A stretch of DNA of 32,849 nt, taken from positions 1 through 32,849 of the forward strand of contig JBFLZY010000026.1 of the NCBI GenBank assembly GCA_040755975.1, given 5' to 3'. Below, in pieces: positions 23,372-31,106 of this stretch (within the stretch, counting starts at the first letter, position 1; each line of letters begins with the position of its first letter). The position numbers and the translations under genes are program-made. Under the pieces are notes generated by a model. It saw only the letters and a program-made list of their open reading frames with translations. It ran no database searches and was not told where the DNA came from. Source of the stretch: JAIMBK01 sp040755975. GTDB lineage: Bacteria; Bacillota; Desulfotomaculia; Desulfotomaculales; Nap2-2B.

Positions 23372-24556
23372 ATGCAGCGGGTTATTTTGCTTGCCGACAT
23401 GAACGCCTTCTTCGCCAGCGTCCACCAGGCGCTGGACCCCGCGCTCAAAGGAAAACCGGTGATCGTCGGGGGCGACCCCGCCAGGCGCCACGGCGTTGTC
23501 CTGACGGCCAGCTACGAGGCCAAGGCCAGAGGCGTGAAAACCGGGATGACCGTGTACGAGGCCGAAAAATTGTGCCCCGAAGGAATTTTCCTCAAACCCC
23601 AGCACCACCTCTACATCCACTTCTCCACCCGCATCCTGCGGATAATGCACGACTTCACCCCCCTGGTGGAGCCTTTCTCCATTGACGAAGCCTTTCTCGA
23701 CGTCACCGGCTGCGCAAAATTGCTCGGCCCTCCGCGGGAAATCGCCCGCCGCTTAAAAGAACGCATCCGGCTCGAGGTGGGCGTGACGTGCAGCATCGGC
23801 ATCGGCCCGAACAAACTCCTGGCCAAAATGGCCGCCGAACTGGAAAAGCCCGACGGCCTCACCGTTTTAGACCACGCGGACGTGCCCAAGCGCCTCTGGC
23901 CCCTGCCGGTAAGGGAGCTTTTCGGCGTCGGTCCCAGATACGAGCACCACTTAAAGCTGTACAACATCCACACCATTGGCGACCTGGCCAGATTTCCGGT
24001 AAAGATCCTCAAAAAACGCTTCGGGGTAAACGGTGAAATCCTCTGGCGGTGCGCCAACGGCATCGACGAAAGCCCGGTTGATCCCGACACACTGGAAAGG
24101 GCCAAAAGCGTCGGCCAGCAGATCACCCTGCCCAGGGACTACCGGACCCACGAGGAAATGAAAGTGGTGATCCTGGAGCTGGCCGACCTGGTGGCGCAAA
24201 GGGCAAGGGAAGGGGGATACTGGGGCAAAACGGTGGTTTTGTCTTTAAAAGACGCCGGCTTCGCCTGGCTGTCCCGCATGAGCACCCTGGCGGAGTACAC
24301 CGACCTGGCCGCCGATATCTGCCGGGCCGCGCTCGCCCTGCTTAAGCGCCACTGGCCGCCCGGGTGGCCCGTGCGCATGATCGGGGTGGCGCTGGCCGGC
24401 CTGGTTCCCAAACGCGTGGAGCAGCCCACCCTTTTCGGCGAAAAAGAAAAAATCAGCAGCAGCGAGCGGGCCTGCGACCGCATCCGGAGCAGGTTCGGGG
24501 AAAGGGCCGTTTTCCGGGCGGTCTCGCTCACGAAAGCAGGTGTCCGGTATGCATAA
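23372..24556 (+). CDS. dinB: DNA polymerase IV (Y-family translesion polymerase DinB)
   Basis: 394 residues. An error-prone polymerase that copies past damaged bases. The first catalytic block is LLADMNAFFASV (Asp9, steric-gate Phe near 13-14), and the second is PFSIDEAFLDVTG with the Asp-Glu pair. The helix-hairpin-helix part (GVTCSIGIGPNKLLAKMA and RELFGVGPRYEHHL) and a little-finger domain follow. QPTLFGE near the C terminus looks like a sliding-clamp binding motif. DMNAFFASVHQ has Asn where many DinB have Asp and His where they have Glu, as in some UmuC-like members. The ATG at 23372 has GGGAGG upstream; an earlier in-frame start lacks one. LexA control is predicted from its promoter. Confidence 0.92.
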   Translation: MQRVILLADMNAFFASVHQALDPALKGKPVIVGGDPARRHGVVLTASYEAKARGVKTGMTVYEAEKLCPEGIFLKPQHHLYIHFSTRILRIMHDFTPLVEPFSIDEAFLDVTGCAKLLGPPREIARRLKERIRLEVGVTCSIGIGPNKLLAKMAAELEKPDGLTVLDHADVPKRLWPLPVRELFGVGPRYEHHLKLYNIHTIGDLARFPVKILKKRFGVNGEILWRCANGIDESPVDPDTLERAKSVGQQITLPRDYRTHEEMKVVILELADLVAQRAREGGYWGKTVVLSLKDAGFAWLSRMSTLAEYTDLAADICRAALALLKRHWPPGWPVRMIGVALAGLVPKRVEQPTLFGEKEKISSSERACDRIRSRFGERAVFRAVSLTKAGVRYA

Positions 24557-24845
24557 CAAGCTGTGGGAAGGCCACCGGATAATTTTGCCTGAGCTGCGGG
24601 AAAAAGCGACCAGGTGCTGCGGGGACTGCCGGTTTTTTGTGCAGATTCAGGATTGGGAGGAAACGCGCCGGGGGTGCGTGGTAGGCATTCCGGTATACGG
24701 CACGCTGCAGAAAAGGGTGCCGGAAGTAATCCCCGTAAGCGATCTCCTGAAAAAAGCGGGCGGCGAGGAGCTGCCAAAGATCTTCGTCCGCCAGGACCCG
24801 CAAGCCCCGGCCTGCGGGCTCTACCGCCCGAAACTCCCCAAGTAG
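24549..24845 (+). CDS. Small cysteine-containing protein coupled to dinB
   Basis: 98 residues. Its ATG overlaps the dinB stop by 8 bp and has AGGTG five bases upstream, so it is translated with dinB and should share SOS control. The N-terminal KLWEGHRIILPELREKA recalls the YolD-type motif of small proteins that follow Y-family polymerases in Bacillus, but the rest does not clearly match. Cysteines at CCGDC, GCVVG and PACGLY could bind a metal. No membrane segment is seen. I infer a polymerase accessory role from coupling only. Confidence 0.7.
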   Translation: MHNKLWEGHRIILPELREKATRCCGDCRFFVQIQDWEETRRGCVVGIPVYGTLQKRVPEVIPVSDLLKKAGGEELPKIFVRQDPQAPACGLYRPKLPK

Positions 24846-24906
24846 GGGGCAAAAGCAACTTCGTAACGTCAGCTCATCTGGATCATCTGGATGTTTTTGA
24901 AACATA

Positions 24907-24935
24907 TTGCGCAAACCGGTTTCTTCCGGTATAAT
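24907..24935 (+). promoter_or_regulatory. Putative htpX promoter within a dyad
   Basis: TATAAT (24930-24935) is perfect; TTGCGC (24907-24912), 17 bp upstream, is a weak -35. A dyad spans the promoter: AACATAT (24901-24907) with ATATGTT (24934-24940), and inside it ACCGG with CCGGT. This may be an operator. The rest of 24846-25056 shows nothing else. Confidence 0.6.
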
Positions 24936-25056
24936 ATGTTAAAAGCGCTTTCTGTGCCAGTTGCCGCAGTATAATTTTATGTACGGGGAATTTTATATAG
25001 AGAATTAAAAGTTGAGTGAAACTGATGTAGTAAGGAAAGGGAGGTTTCTGATCAAA

Positions 25057-25905
25057 ATGAACAACTTCCGGGCATGGTTACTGATGGGCCTGCTTACCGT
25101 CTTTCTGGTACTGATCGGTAATCTGATCGGCGGCCAATCGATGGCCTTGCTATTCTTCTTCGTAGCGCTGGTCATGAACTTTTTTGGCTACTACTTCAGC
25201 GACAAGATCGCCATCTCCATGACCGGCTCCCGGCCCCTGGCGGAGCACGAAGCGCCCGAGCTTTACGACATCATCCGCAATCTGACCATCCGCGCCGGCT
25301 TACCCATGCCGCGGGTCTACCGGACTCCCTCGCCCCAGCCGAACGCCTTCGCCACCGGCCGCAACCCGGCCAGCTCGGCCGTGGCGGTTACCGACGGCCT
25401 GTTGCAGTTGCTCAGCCGGACGGAAATAGAAGGTGTGCTGGCCCACGAACTGGCCCACATCAAAAACCGGGACGTGCTGGTGGGCACCATTGCCGCCGCT
25501 TTAGCCGGCGCCATCACCATGATCGCCAACGTTATGCAGTGGGGCCTGATTTTCGGCATGAATAGAGATGATGAAGAAGGCGGCGGCCTTTTGGGTCTGG
25601 CCGGCACCTTGCTGATGATCATCCTGGCTCCCATCGCGGCCACCCTGATCCAGCTGGCCATCTCCCGCACGCGGGAGTTTGGTGCCGACGCCACCGGGGC
25701 GCGCATCGCCGGGCGCGCCGACGGCCTGGCCAGCGCCCTGCTCAAGCTGGAAAGAGCGGCCAGCCGCGTCCCCATGCAGGTCAACCCGGCCACATCCCAT
25801 TTATTTATCGTCAACCCCTTATCCGGGGAAGCATTCGCCCGTCTGTTCAGTACCCACCCGCCCATCTCCGAACGGGTGCGGAGGCTTGAACAACTAAGGA
25901 TTTAA
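25057..25905 (+). CDS. htpX: Membrane zinc metalloprotease HtpX
   Basis: 282 residues. HtpX is an M48 family protease that degrades damaged membrane proteins. Two N-terminal hydrophobic helices (about 6-25 and 28-46) precede the zinc motif HELAH at 130-134. Two more helices follow (about 145-165 and 180-205), and SRTREFGADATGA provides the third zinc ligand. The end (NPLSGEAFARLFSTHPP and ISERVRRLE) is typical. The ATG at 25057 fits the family start (NFRAWLLMGLLT), with GGGAGG 12 bases upstream; a TTG at 25012 in frame would add 15 residues. It has its own promoter and terminator. Confidence 0.92.
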   Translation: MNNFRAWLLMGLLTVFLVLIGNLIGGQSMALLFFFVALVMNFFGYYFSDKIAISMTGSRPLAEHEAPELYDIIRNLTIRAGLPMPRVYRTPSPQPNAFATGRNPASSAVAVTDGLLQLLSRTEIEGVLAHELAHIKNRDVLVGTIAAALAGAITMIANVMQWGLIFGMNRDDEEGGGLLGLAGTLLMIILAPIAATLIQLAISRTREFGADATGARIAGRADGLASALLKLERAASRVPMQVNPATSHLFIVNPLSGEAFARLFSTHPPISERVRRLEQLRI

Positions 25906-25968
25906 AAGGAAAGCGACCCAGGCTAAGAGGGCGAACAGCAATCCGTGAGAAATTGCAAGCCAGGGCTG

Positions 25969-26001
25969 CCCCTTACCTCCCCCGGTAAGGGGTTAGTTTT
26001 T
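25969..26001 (+). terminator. Rho-independent terminator after htpX
   Basis: CCCCTTACC (25969-25977) pairs perfectly with GGTAAGGGG (25984-25992) around a 6-nt loop, followed by TTAGTTTTT. It lies 63 bp after the htpX stop. Confidence 0.85.
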
Positions 26002-26066
26002 GCACCTGGTTTTTTTAAATATCCGGGAGTTTCTGGCTTTACTTTTCCTTCCTGCTCCCGATATGA

Positions 26067-26072
26067 TATAAT
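26067..26072 (+). promoter_or_regulatory. -10 box upstream of the small unknown gene
   Basis: A perfect TATAAT lies about 75 bp before the GTG at 26150, after the htpX terminator. No convincing -35 hexamer is seen at 16-18 bp; the region there is T-rich. Confidence 0.45.
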
Positions 26073-26149
26073 AGCTTCGTTTAAATGGGCCGGGTGGCGT
26101 TCCAAAAAAAAGACGCGCCCTGGTCCGTCTAACGGGAGGTGTTTTGGAC

Positions 26150-26446
26150 GTGGAAAATTCGCGGCCCCAAAGAACGATCGTGGTCAGCATCCAGGGATGG
26201 GAACTCGAGGTGCTGGACGGTCCCCGCAAGGTTAACGTGGATATCCTGGGAGAAATGCTGGAATTTCGCGGCATCTGGCTTACCGAGCCGGAGCGCGGAG
26301 TGGTTACCGTCCTTTGTTATCCGGAAAAGGTGTTCTATCTGGAAATAACCGAAGAGGAAATCTCGATCAAAAGATCCGCGCGCAAAAACAAGGTCACGCC
26401 TTTAAGACGGATTGACACCCCGCCGGTTGACAACGGCGATAAATAA
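26150..26446 (+). CDS. Small protein of unknown function
   Basis: 98 residues, not recognised. The chain reads as alternating short strands: RTIVVSIQGWELEVLDG, KVNVDILGEMLEFRGIWL, GVVTVLCYPEKVFYLEI, then a Lys/Arg-rich tail (SIKRSARKNKVTPLRR). No signal, membrane helix or cysteine pattern is seen (one Cys). The GTG at 26150 lies nine bases after GGGAGGT; an in-frame TTG at 26144 is too close to it. It is a single-gene unit with a terminator right after it. The basic tail could suggest nucleic-acid binding, but that is speculation. Confidence 0.65.
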   Translation: MENSRPQRTIVVSIQGWELEVLDGPRKVNVDILGEMLEFRGIWLTEPERGVVTVLCYPEKVFYLEITEEEISIKRSARKNKVTPLRRIDTPPVDNGDK

Positions 26447-26461
26447 AAATAACATGGATAA

Positions 26462-26490
26462 AAAGCCTGTCCTGGCAAAGGGCAGGCTTT
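26462..26490. terminator. Bidirectional terminator between two convergent unknown genes
   Basis: AAAGCCTGTCC and GGGCAGGCTTT form an 11-bp stem with one G-T pair around a 7-nt loop. On the minus strand it is followed by a T-run (TTTTTAT); on the plus strand by TTTAATAATT. It serves the convergent genes ending at 26446 and 26512. Confidence 0.8.
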
Positions 26491-26511
26491 AATAATTCAA
26501 AAACGCTACAA

Positions 26512-27141
26512 TTACCTCTTTCCCCGGTCTTTACCGCTTTTCGCGGGGCGGTTCTTGGCTTCGTGAGGAGGGGCAATTTTAAGCAAGGAATTACTGACGG
26601 TTTCCTTGGGCCGCACCATCATCTCTATCTTTTTAATGGTGTCCGGGGAAACCACAACCTTCTGCTCGCTTTCGTTTTTCGTCTCCCGCTTTTCCTGTTC
26701 CCGGATCACGGGAACTTCGACAGCTTCCCTGGCGCAGGCCGCTTCCGCCAGCGCCTTGTTGGAAACTTCCGGAAGGTCCCCCTCCTGATTTTGACGCACT
26801 ATTTCCCCCAGGCGCGAACACCTGGCCACTACCTTCTCTACGTCCGTCTCCAGTTCCCCGGTTACTTCCACCAGCTCTTTGAGAAAAGGATAATTTGTTT
26901 GCCTGACGCAGTCCCCTAAATCTCCTGTGCTCAACTGAGCCAGCTTTTCTTGCGCCTGTCGGAAAAGATTTTTAATTTTTTCCAAAGCGGAAGGAATGAG
27001 ATTAACCACCTGGTTCTGCAGTTCTTCATACTCCCGGCGAAGTTTGAGGTAATAAGAGATATCGTCGATCGACAACTCATCAATGGCAATCTTCTCGTAA
27101 AGCTTCATCTCCCTCGCCAACTCGTAATGACGCTCCAACAA
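26512..27141 (-). CDS. Coiled-coil protein of unknown function
   Basis: 209 residues, not recognised. The first 115 residues are strongly helical and charged, with heptad-like runs (YYLKLRREYEELQNQVVNL, IKNLFRQAQEKLAQL, ELETDVEKVVARC), suggesting a coiled coil. The middle is Glu/Lys-rich, and the end is basic and Pro-rich (EAKNRPAKSGKDRGKR), like a nucleic-acid or membrane contact. No membrane segment or enzyme motif is seen. The TTG at 27141 (or a TTG three bases earlier) is used; AAGGGGG lies 10-13 bases upstream. It stands after trmD on the same strand, but a 216-bp gap suggests separate transcription. Confidence 0.65.
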   Translation of the reverse strand: MLERHYELAREMKLYEKIAIDELSIDDISYYLKLRREYEELQNQVVNLIPSALEKIKNLFRQAQEKLAQLSTGDLGDCVRQTNYPFLKELVEVTGELETDVEKVVARCSRLGEIVRQNQEGDLPEVSNKALAEAACAREAVEVPVIREQEKRETKNESEQKVVVSPDTIKKIEMMVRPKETVSNSLLKIAPPHEAKNRPAKSGKDRGKR

Positions 27142-27303
27142 TATTTCATCAGCCCCCTTTAATTTTTTATTTAACTTATTCTACCTATAATTACTATATC
27201 CTCCATCATATGGTAAATCAAATCAAAAAAATTTTTCTATTTTCCTTTTTTAACTCTGAAAATAGTCCTTTGCCCGCCGTTCGTTTGCCGTCGCTCCGAT
27301 GCT

Positions 27304-27354
27304 GCGGGCCGGAAGTTTTCATCCCCTGTTGGTGCCGCTAAAAAGCGGCATGGG
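27304..27354 (-). repeat. Dispersed repeat copy 2 (first copy at 13002-13053)
   Basis: Read on the minus strand: CCCATGCCGCTTTTTAGCGG, then CACCAACAGGGGAT and TTCCGGCCCGC. It matches 13002-13053 at almost every position and contains a perfect GCCGC/GCGGC hairpin. It starts 4 bp after the trmD stop and could terminate or cap the operon transcript. AT-rich sequence without a gene fills the rest of 27142-27303. Confidence 0.75.
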
Positions 27355-27357
27355 GGT

Positions 27358-28110
27358 CTACTCAAGGTTCAGTTCCTGCAGCTTGTTCAAAACTTCTTTT
27401 AAAATTTGCTTATCTTCGTTGGTGAGATCGGCCCCGCGCAGCAAATCGGGACGGTTTTCCAGGGTGCGCAGCAGGGCCTGGCGCCGGCGCCAGGCGCGGA
27501 TCTGTTCGTGATGACCGCTTAAAAGGACTTCCGGCACGGGGTAGCCGCGGTATTCCCGGGGCCTGGTGTAGTGCGGGTACTCCAGGAGGGAGTTGCTGAA
27601 AGACTCTTCGGCGGCGGAGGCATCCCTGCCCAGGACGCCGGGGAGCAACCTGGCCACGGCATCCACTACCACCATGGCCGGCAGCTCCCCGCCCGTAAGA
27701 ACATAGTCGCCTATGGAAATTTCCTCGGTAACCAGATGCTCGCGGACCCTTTCGTCGATGCCTTCGTAATGCCCGCAGATCAAGATGAGGGTCTTTTCCC
27801 GGCTTAATTCCCGGGCCAGCGCCTGGTTGAACGGCCGCCCCGCCGGGGAAAGTAAAATTATCCGCTCCGTTTTCACATTTTGCCTTTTCAGCCAGTCGAC
27901 GGCCTCAAAAACAGGTTCGGCGGCAACAACCATTCCGGGGCCGCCGCCGAAAGGCGCGTCGTCAACCGTCCGGTGCTTGTTTTTCGAAAAATCCCGGATA
28001 TTTACCAGATCAATCTTGATCAGACCCTTTTCCCTGGCCCGCTTGATAATGCTGGCGTCAAAAGGGCCGGCAAACATTTCCGGAAAAAGGGTTAAAATGT
28101 AAATCTGCAA
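27358..28110 (-). CDS. trmD: tRNA (guanine-N1-)-methyltransferase TrmD
   Basis: 250 residues. TrmD methylates G37 of tRNAs to prevent frameshifting, using S-adenosylmethionine in a trefoil-knot (SPOUT) fold. The start YILTLFPEMFAGPFDASIIKRA, the DDAPFGGGPGMV motif, the cofactor knot GDYVLTGGELPAMVVVDAVA, and RPREYRGYPVPEVLLSGHH are all family signatures. The start is TTG at 28110 with AGGTGG six bases upstream. It follows rimM by 10 bp. In related genomes rplS often comes next; here it does not. Confidence 0.96.
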   Translation of the reverse strand: MQIYILTLFPEMFAGPFDASIIKRAREKGLIKIDLVNIRDFSKNKHRTVDDAPFGGGPGMVVAAEPVFEAVDWLKRQNVKTERIILLSPAGRPFNQALARELSREKTLILICGHYEGIDERVREHLVTEEISIGDYVLTGGELPAMVVVDAVARLLPGVLGRDASAAEESFSNSLLEYPHYTRPREYRGYPVPEVLLSGHHEQIRAWRRRQALLRTLENRPDLLRGADLTNEDKQILKEVLNKLQELNLE

Positions 28111-28120
28111 GGTAAACCAC

Positions 28121-28645
28121 CTACCGGAGACCTTCCGGCAACTCCACCAGCATTTGCCGCTTCTCTAAATCAACTTCCTTAACCACCTTTTTTAACGCGG
28201 GGATTAAAACGGGCCGCCCCTGCCCGGACTCAACCACGTACACGTCATTGGCGCCGGTCTGCAGCACGTCCTTTAATTCTCCCAGGTATTCCTGCCGGGT
28301 GGTATAGACTTTTAACCCCAGCAAATCAAAAATGTAGTAGGTATCCGCAGGCAGCTCAACCAGCTGGTCGCGGCCTACCTGCAGGAAAGATCCTTTTAAG
28401 GCCAGGGCGGCATTCATATCCGGCACTTCTTTAAACTTCAAAAGGATAAACTGTTTGTATTGCCTGGCCTGCTCGATTTGATACGCACAGCAGTTCTCCC
28501 GCCGGGCAACAAAAACCCTCTCCATTTTAAAAAAGCGATCCGGAAAATCGGTCAGCGGGATTAGCCGCACCCACCCCCGGCAACCGTGCGCGTTCACTAT
28601 TTTACCGATCGTGATCATGTCCTTCTTTTCTTTCTCCGGCGGCAT
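28121..28645 (-). CDS. rimM: Ribosome maturation factor RimM
   Basis: 174 residues. RimM helps assemble the head of the 30S subunit, binding S19. The N-terminal domain has TIGKIVNAHGCRGWVRL and LTDFPDRF; the PRC-barrel half has ELPADTYYIFDLLGLKVYTT, LGELKDVLQTGANDVYVV and a VLIPALKKVVKEVD end. The ATG at 28645 has GGGAG seven bases upstream and gives the usual family length; an in-frame ATG at 28618 would also be possible. The start lies inside ylqD (44-bp overlap). Confidence 0.94.
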   Translation of the reverse strand: MPPEKEKKDMITIGKIVNAHGCRGWVRLIPLTDFPDRFFKMERVFVARRENCCAYQIEQARQYKQFILLKFKEVPDMNAALALKGSFLQVGRDQLVELPADTYYIFDLLGLKVYTTRQEYLGELKDVLQTGANDVYVVESGQGRPVLIPALKKVVKEVDLEKRQMLVELPEGLR

Positions 28646-29057
28646 GTTGTCGCTCCCTGATCGCAACCACCCGGTCGTTCTCGATGATGATTTCCACGCC
28701 CATGAGCCTACCCCAGTCGTCGCCGGCCTTTACTTCGACGATGCTTTCCACCTGGCCGTGGATCACTTCTTCGCCGGGAACCAGCTTCCCGATTTCCTTA
28801 AGTTTCTCTACCAGTTTTTGCCTGGCTTCCAGGATTTTTTGCCGCTCCGTTTGCGAGCGTTGACGCGCGGCCGGGATTTCCCCGGAGTTATTTTTCTCCA
28901 GTTCCGCAAGCAGCCGCCGCGTTTGAAAATCCATGTGCTGGAGGCGCAAGTCGAGGCGGTTGACGGTTTCCTGAACTTCCGCCGCCAGGGCTTTTTTATA
29001 CTCTTCGGTTACTTTTACTTTGACGAGCACAGGCCGCGTTATGGTTATACTTTCCAT
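28602..29057 (-). CDS. ylqD: YlqD family protein
   Basis: 151 residues. A conserved Gram-positive protein of unknown function that is regularly found between the KH protein and RimM, as here. The start ITITRPVLVKVKVTEEYKK, a helical middle (LRLQHMDFQTRRLLAELEK, ILEARQKLVEKLKEI) and the strand-rich VIHGQVESIVEVKAGDDW match the family layout. The acidic/His-rich tail (ERKEGHDHDR) lies in the part overlapping rimM. Confidence 0.85.
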   Translation of the reverse strand: MESITITRPVLVKVKVTEEYKKALAAEVQETVNRLDLRLQHMDFQTRRLLAELEKNNSGEIPAARQRSQTERQKILEARQKLVEKLKEIGKLVPGEEVIHGQVESIVEVKAGDDWGRLMGVEIIIENDRVVAIRERQHAAGERKEGHDHDR

Positions 29058-29076
29058 CGCTTTCTTCCTCTGGACA

Positions 29077-29110
29077 AAGGCACAAAGGAAACAAACGCCC
29101 TTTGTGCCTT
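29077..29110. repeat. AAGGCACAAAGG palindrome between khpA and ylqD
   Basis: AAGGCACAAAGG (29077-29088) and CCTTTGTGCCTT (29099-29110) are a perfect 12-bp inverted repeat with a 10-nt loop. One arm reaches into the khpA stop codon. A related compound repeat lies at 15441-15560. It could form a hairpin that tunes downstream expression in the operon. Confidence 0.7.
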
Positions 29111-29336
29111 AGACTATTTCCACAACCACTTTCTTGTTTTTCTTGGTGGCGGCCGCCTTCACCACGGTGCGAATGGCCTTCGCGATTTTGCCCTGCCTGC
29201 CAATCACCTTCCCCATATCCTCCGGGGCCACTCTCAGCTCAATAACGTAGGAGTTTTCCCTTTTAAACATATTCACCGCCACTTTATCTGGTTGATCCAC
29301 GAGGGCCTTGGCCAGGATTTCAACCAGCTCTTTCAT
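29109..29336 (-). CDS. khpA: KH-domain RNA-binding protein KhpA (YlqC)
   Basis: 75 residues. A single KH domain that binds RNA, often with KhpB, and affects cell division and RNA turnover in Gram-positives. ELRVAPEDMGKVIGRQGKIA holds the GxxG loop (GRQG); AIRTVVKAAATKKNKKVVVEIV completes the fold. Length and place, after rpsP and before ylqD, are standard. The ATG follows GAGGTACCGTGA. Confidence 0.93.
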   Translation of the reverse strand: MKELVEILAKALVDQPDKVAVNMFKRENSYVIELRVAPEDMGKVIGRQGKIAKAIRTVVKAAATKKNKKVVVEIV

Positions 29337-29405
29337 TCACGGTACCTCCCTCATCATGCCAGGCACAAAGCTCCACCGGCAAAAAAAGACATCAAGAAAG
29401 TACAC

Positions 29406-29678
29406 TTACTTTACCTGACTCTCCCCGGCAGGCCTGCCTGTTATCCCGGCTTTATTAAATAACGCGCGGACGGTGTCGGTCAGCTGGGCCCCTTTACTCA
29501 GCCAGTTCAGCGCCCTTTCCCGATCGATTTTAATCTCCACGGGATCCTTGAGCGGGTTATAATAACCCAGTTCCTCGATAAAACGCCCGTCGCGCGGTGA
29601 ACGGGAATCGGCCACTACAATGCGGTAAAAAGGGTTCTTTTTGGCCCCCATCCTCCTCAACCTGATCTTTACGGCCAA
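29406..29678 (-). CDS. rpsP: 30S ribosomal protein S16
   Basis: 90 residues. The sequence opens MAVKIRLRRMGAKKNPFYRI and continues VVADSRSPRDGRFIEELGYY, then NPLKDP, which are unmistakable. The start is TTG at 29678 with AGGAGGTGA six bases upstream. It lies between ffh and khpA as in many Firmicutes. Confidence 0.97.
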   Translation of the reverse strand: MAVKIRLRRMGAKKNPFYRIVVADSRSPRDGRFIEELGYYNPLKDPVEIKIDRERALNWLSKGAQLTDTVRALFNKAGITGRPAGESQVK

Positions 29679-29717
29679 AAGAACTCACCTCCTCTCCTTT
29701 GCTATTATTTCCTGAAC

Positions 29718-29749
29718 ATTTCCAGGGCAGCGCTATTTCCAGGGCAGCG
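29718..29749. repeat. 17-bp tandem duplication at the ffh 3' end
   Basis: ATTTCCAGGGCAGCG occurs at 29718-29732 and again at 29735-29749, with period 17. The ffh stop codon (29733-29735) sits at the junction, so the duplication appears to have set the present end of the protein. Confidence 0.75.
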
Positions 29750-31088
29750 GACCCGGCAGGTAGCGGCCTCCTTTTTTCAGGCCCTTTTCCGCCCCCATCA
29801 GCTGCCTGATCATTTTGCGGGTCTGCTCAAACTGCTTGAGCACGCGGTTGACGTCCTGCACGGTGGTGCCGCTGCCGCGGGCGATGCGGCGGCGGCGGCT
29901 GCCGTTGATTTCCTGCGGGTGGCGGCGTTCCCAGGGGGTCATGGAATTGATAATCGCCTCCACGTAAACGAGCTCCTTATCGTCGATTTCCCCCAGTTCT
30001 TTGAGTTTTTTGGCCGTCCCCAAACCCGGGATCATCCCGAGGATTTGCTGCAGGGGGCCCAGCTTTTTAACTTCCTGCAGCTGCTCCAGAAAATCTTCCA
30101 GGGTAAACTCGGCGCTCCTGATCTTCTGGTTCAACCTGGCCGCCCGCTCCTGGTCAAAGGCCGTCTGGGCCTTCTCGATAAGGGTAAGCATATCGCCCAT
30201 CCCCAAGATCCGGTCGGCCATCCGGTCCGGGTGAAACGGCTCCAGGGCGTCCAACTTTTCGCCGGTGCCCACAAATTTAATTGGGCAGCCGGTGACGGCC
30301 TTTACGGAAAGGGCCGCGCCGCCCCGGCTGTCGCCGTCCAGCTTGGTTAAAATAACGCCGTCTAAGCCCAGGCGCTGGTGGAACGCCTGCGCCACGTCCA
30401 CGGCCACCTGGCCGGTCATGGCGTCCACCACCAGCATAATTTCGTGGGGGCGGACCCTGTCTTTGACGGCGGCCAGTTCGCTCATCAATTCCTCGTCGAT
30501 ATGCAGGCGCCCGGCGGTGTCCAGGATGACCACGTCCCGGCCCGCGCCGCGGGCGTGTTCGCAGGCCGCCCGGGCGATGTCCACCGGGCTTTGCTTATCG
30601 CCCGCCGAAAATACGGGGATATCCAGCTGCCTGCCCAGAACCTGCAATTGTTTAATCGCCGCCGGGCGGTAGACGTCGGCGGCCGCCAGCAGGGGGCGCC
30701 GGCCCTGCTTGCGCAAAACGTTCGCCAGCTTGGCGGCGGTGGTGGTTTTCCCCGCTCCGTGCAGGCCTACCAGCATGATTACCGTCGGCGGCTTGGGAGC
30801 GTGGTTGATTTTGCTTTGCACGCCGCCCATTAAGGCGGCCATTTCGTCGCGAACAATTTTAATGACCTGCTGGGCAGGGGTAAGGCTCCCCAGGATATCC
30901 TGCCCGATGGCCCGCTCTTTAACCCTGGCGACAAAATCTTTGACCACCTGGAAATTCACGTCGGCGCTCAAAAGGGCGCGCCGCACTTCGCGCATGGCTT
31001 CGTCTACGTCGGCTTCGGTGAGGCGCCCTTTATTCCGCAACCGGCGAAAAGTTTCCTGGAGTTTTTCGGCCAGACTGGCAAAAATCAT
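29733..31088 (-). CDS. ffh: Signal recognition particle protein Ffh (SRP54)
   Basis: 451 residues. The GTPase of the signal recognition particle, which brings membrane protein ribosomes to FtsY. The N domain is followed by GLHGAGKTTTAAKLA (G1, 108-122), DVYRPAA, LDTAGRLHIDEELM (G3) and TKLDGDSRGGAALS (G4 region). The M domain has the RNA-binding hairpin INSMTPWERRHPQEINGSRR and RIARGSGTTVQDVNRVLKQF. Gly-Leu-His rather than the common Gly-Leu-Gln is seen in G1. The ATG follows AAAGGGGTGAAAG. It lies 18 bp after ylxM. Confidence 0.97.
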   Translation of the reverse strand: MIFASLAEKLQETFRRLRNKGRLTEADVDEAMREVRRALLSADVNFQVVKDFVARVKERAIGQDILGSLTPAQQVIKIVRDEMAALMGGVQSKINHAPKPPTVIMLVGLHGAGKTTTAAKLANVLRKQGRRPLLAAADVYRPAAIKQLQVLGRQLDIPVFSAGDKQSPVDIARAACEHARGAGRDVVILDTAGRLHIDEELMSELAAVKDRVRPHEIMLVVDAMTGQVAVDVAQAFHQRLGLDGVILTKLDGDSRGGAALSVKAVTGCPIKFVGTGEKLDALEPFHPDRMADRILGMGDMLTLIEKAQTAFDQERAARLNQKIRSAEFTLEDFLEQLQEVKKLGPLQQILGMIPGLGTAKKLKELGEIDDKELVYVEAIINSMTPWERRHPQEINGSRRRRIARGSGTTVQDVNRVLKQFEQTRKMIRQLMGAEKGLKKGGRYLPGPLPWK

Positions 31089-31106
31089 TCTTTCACCCCT
31101 TTACTG

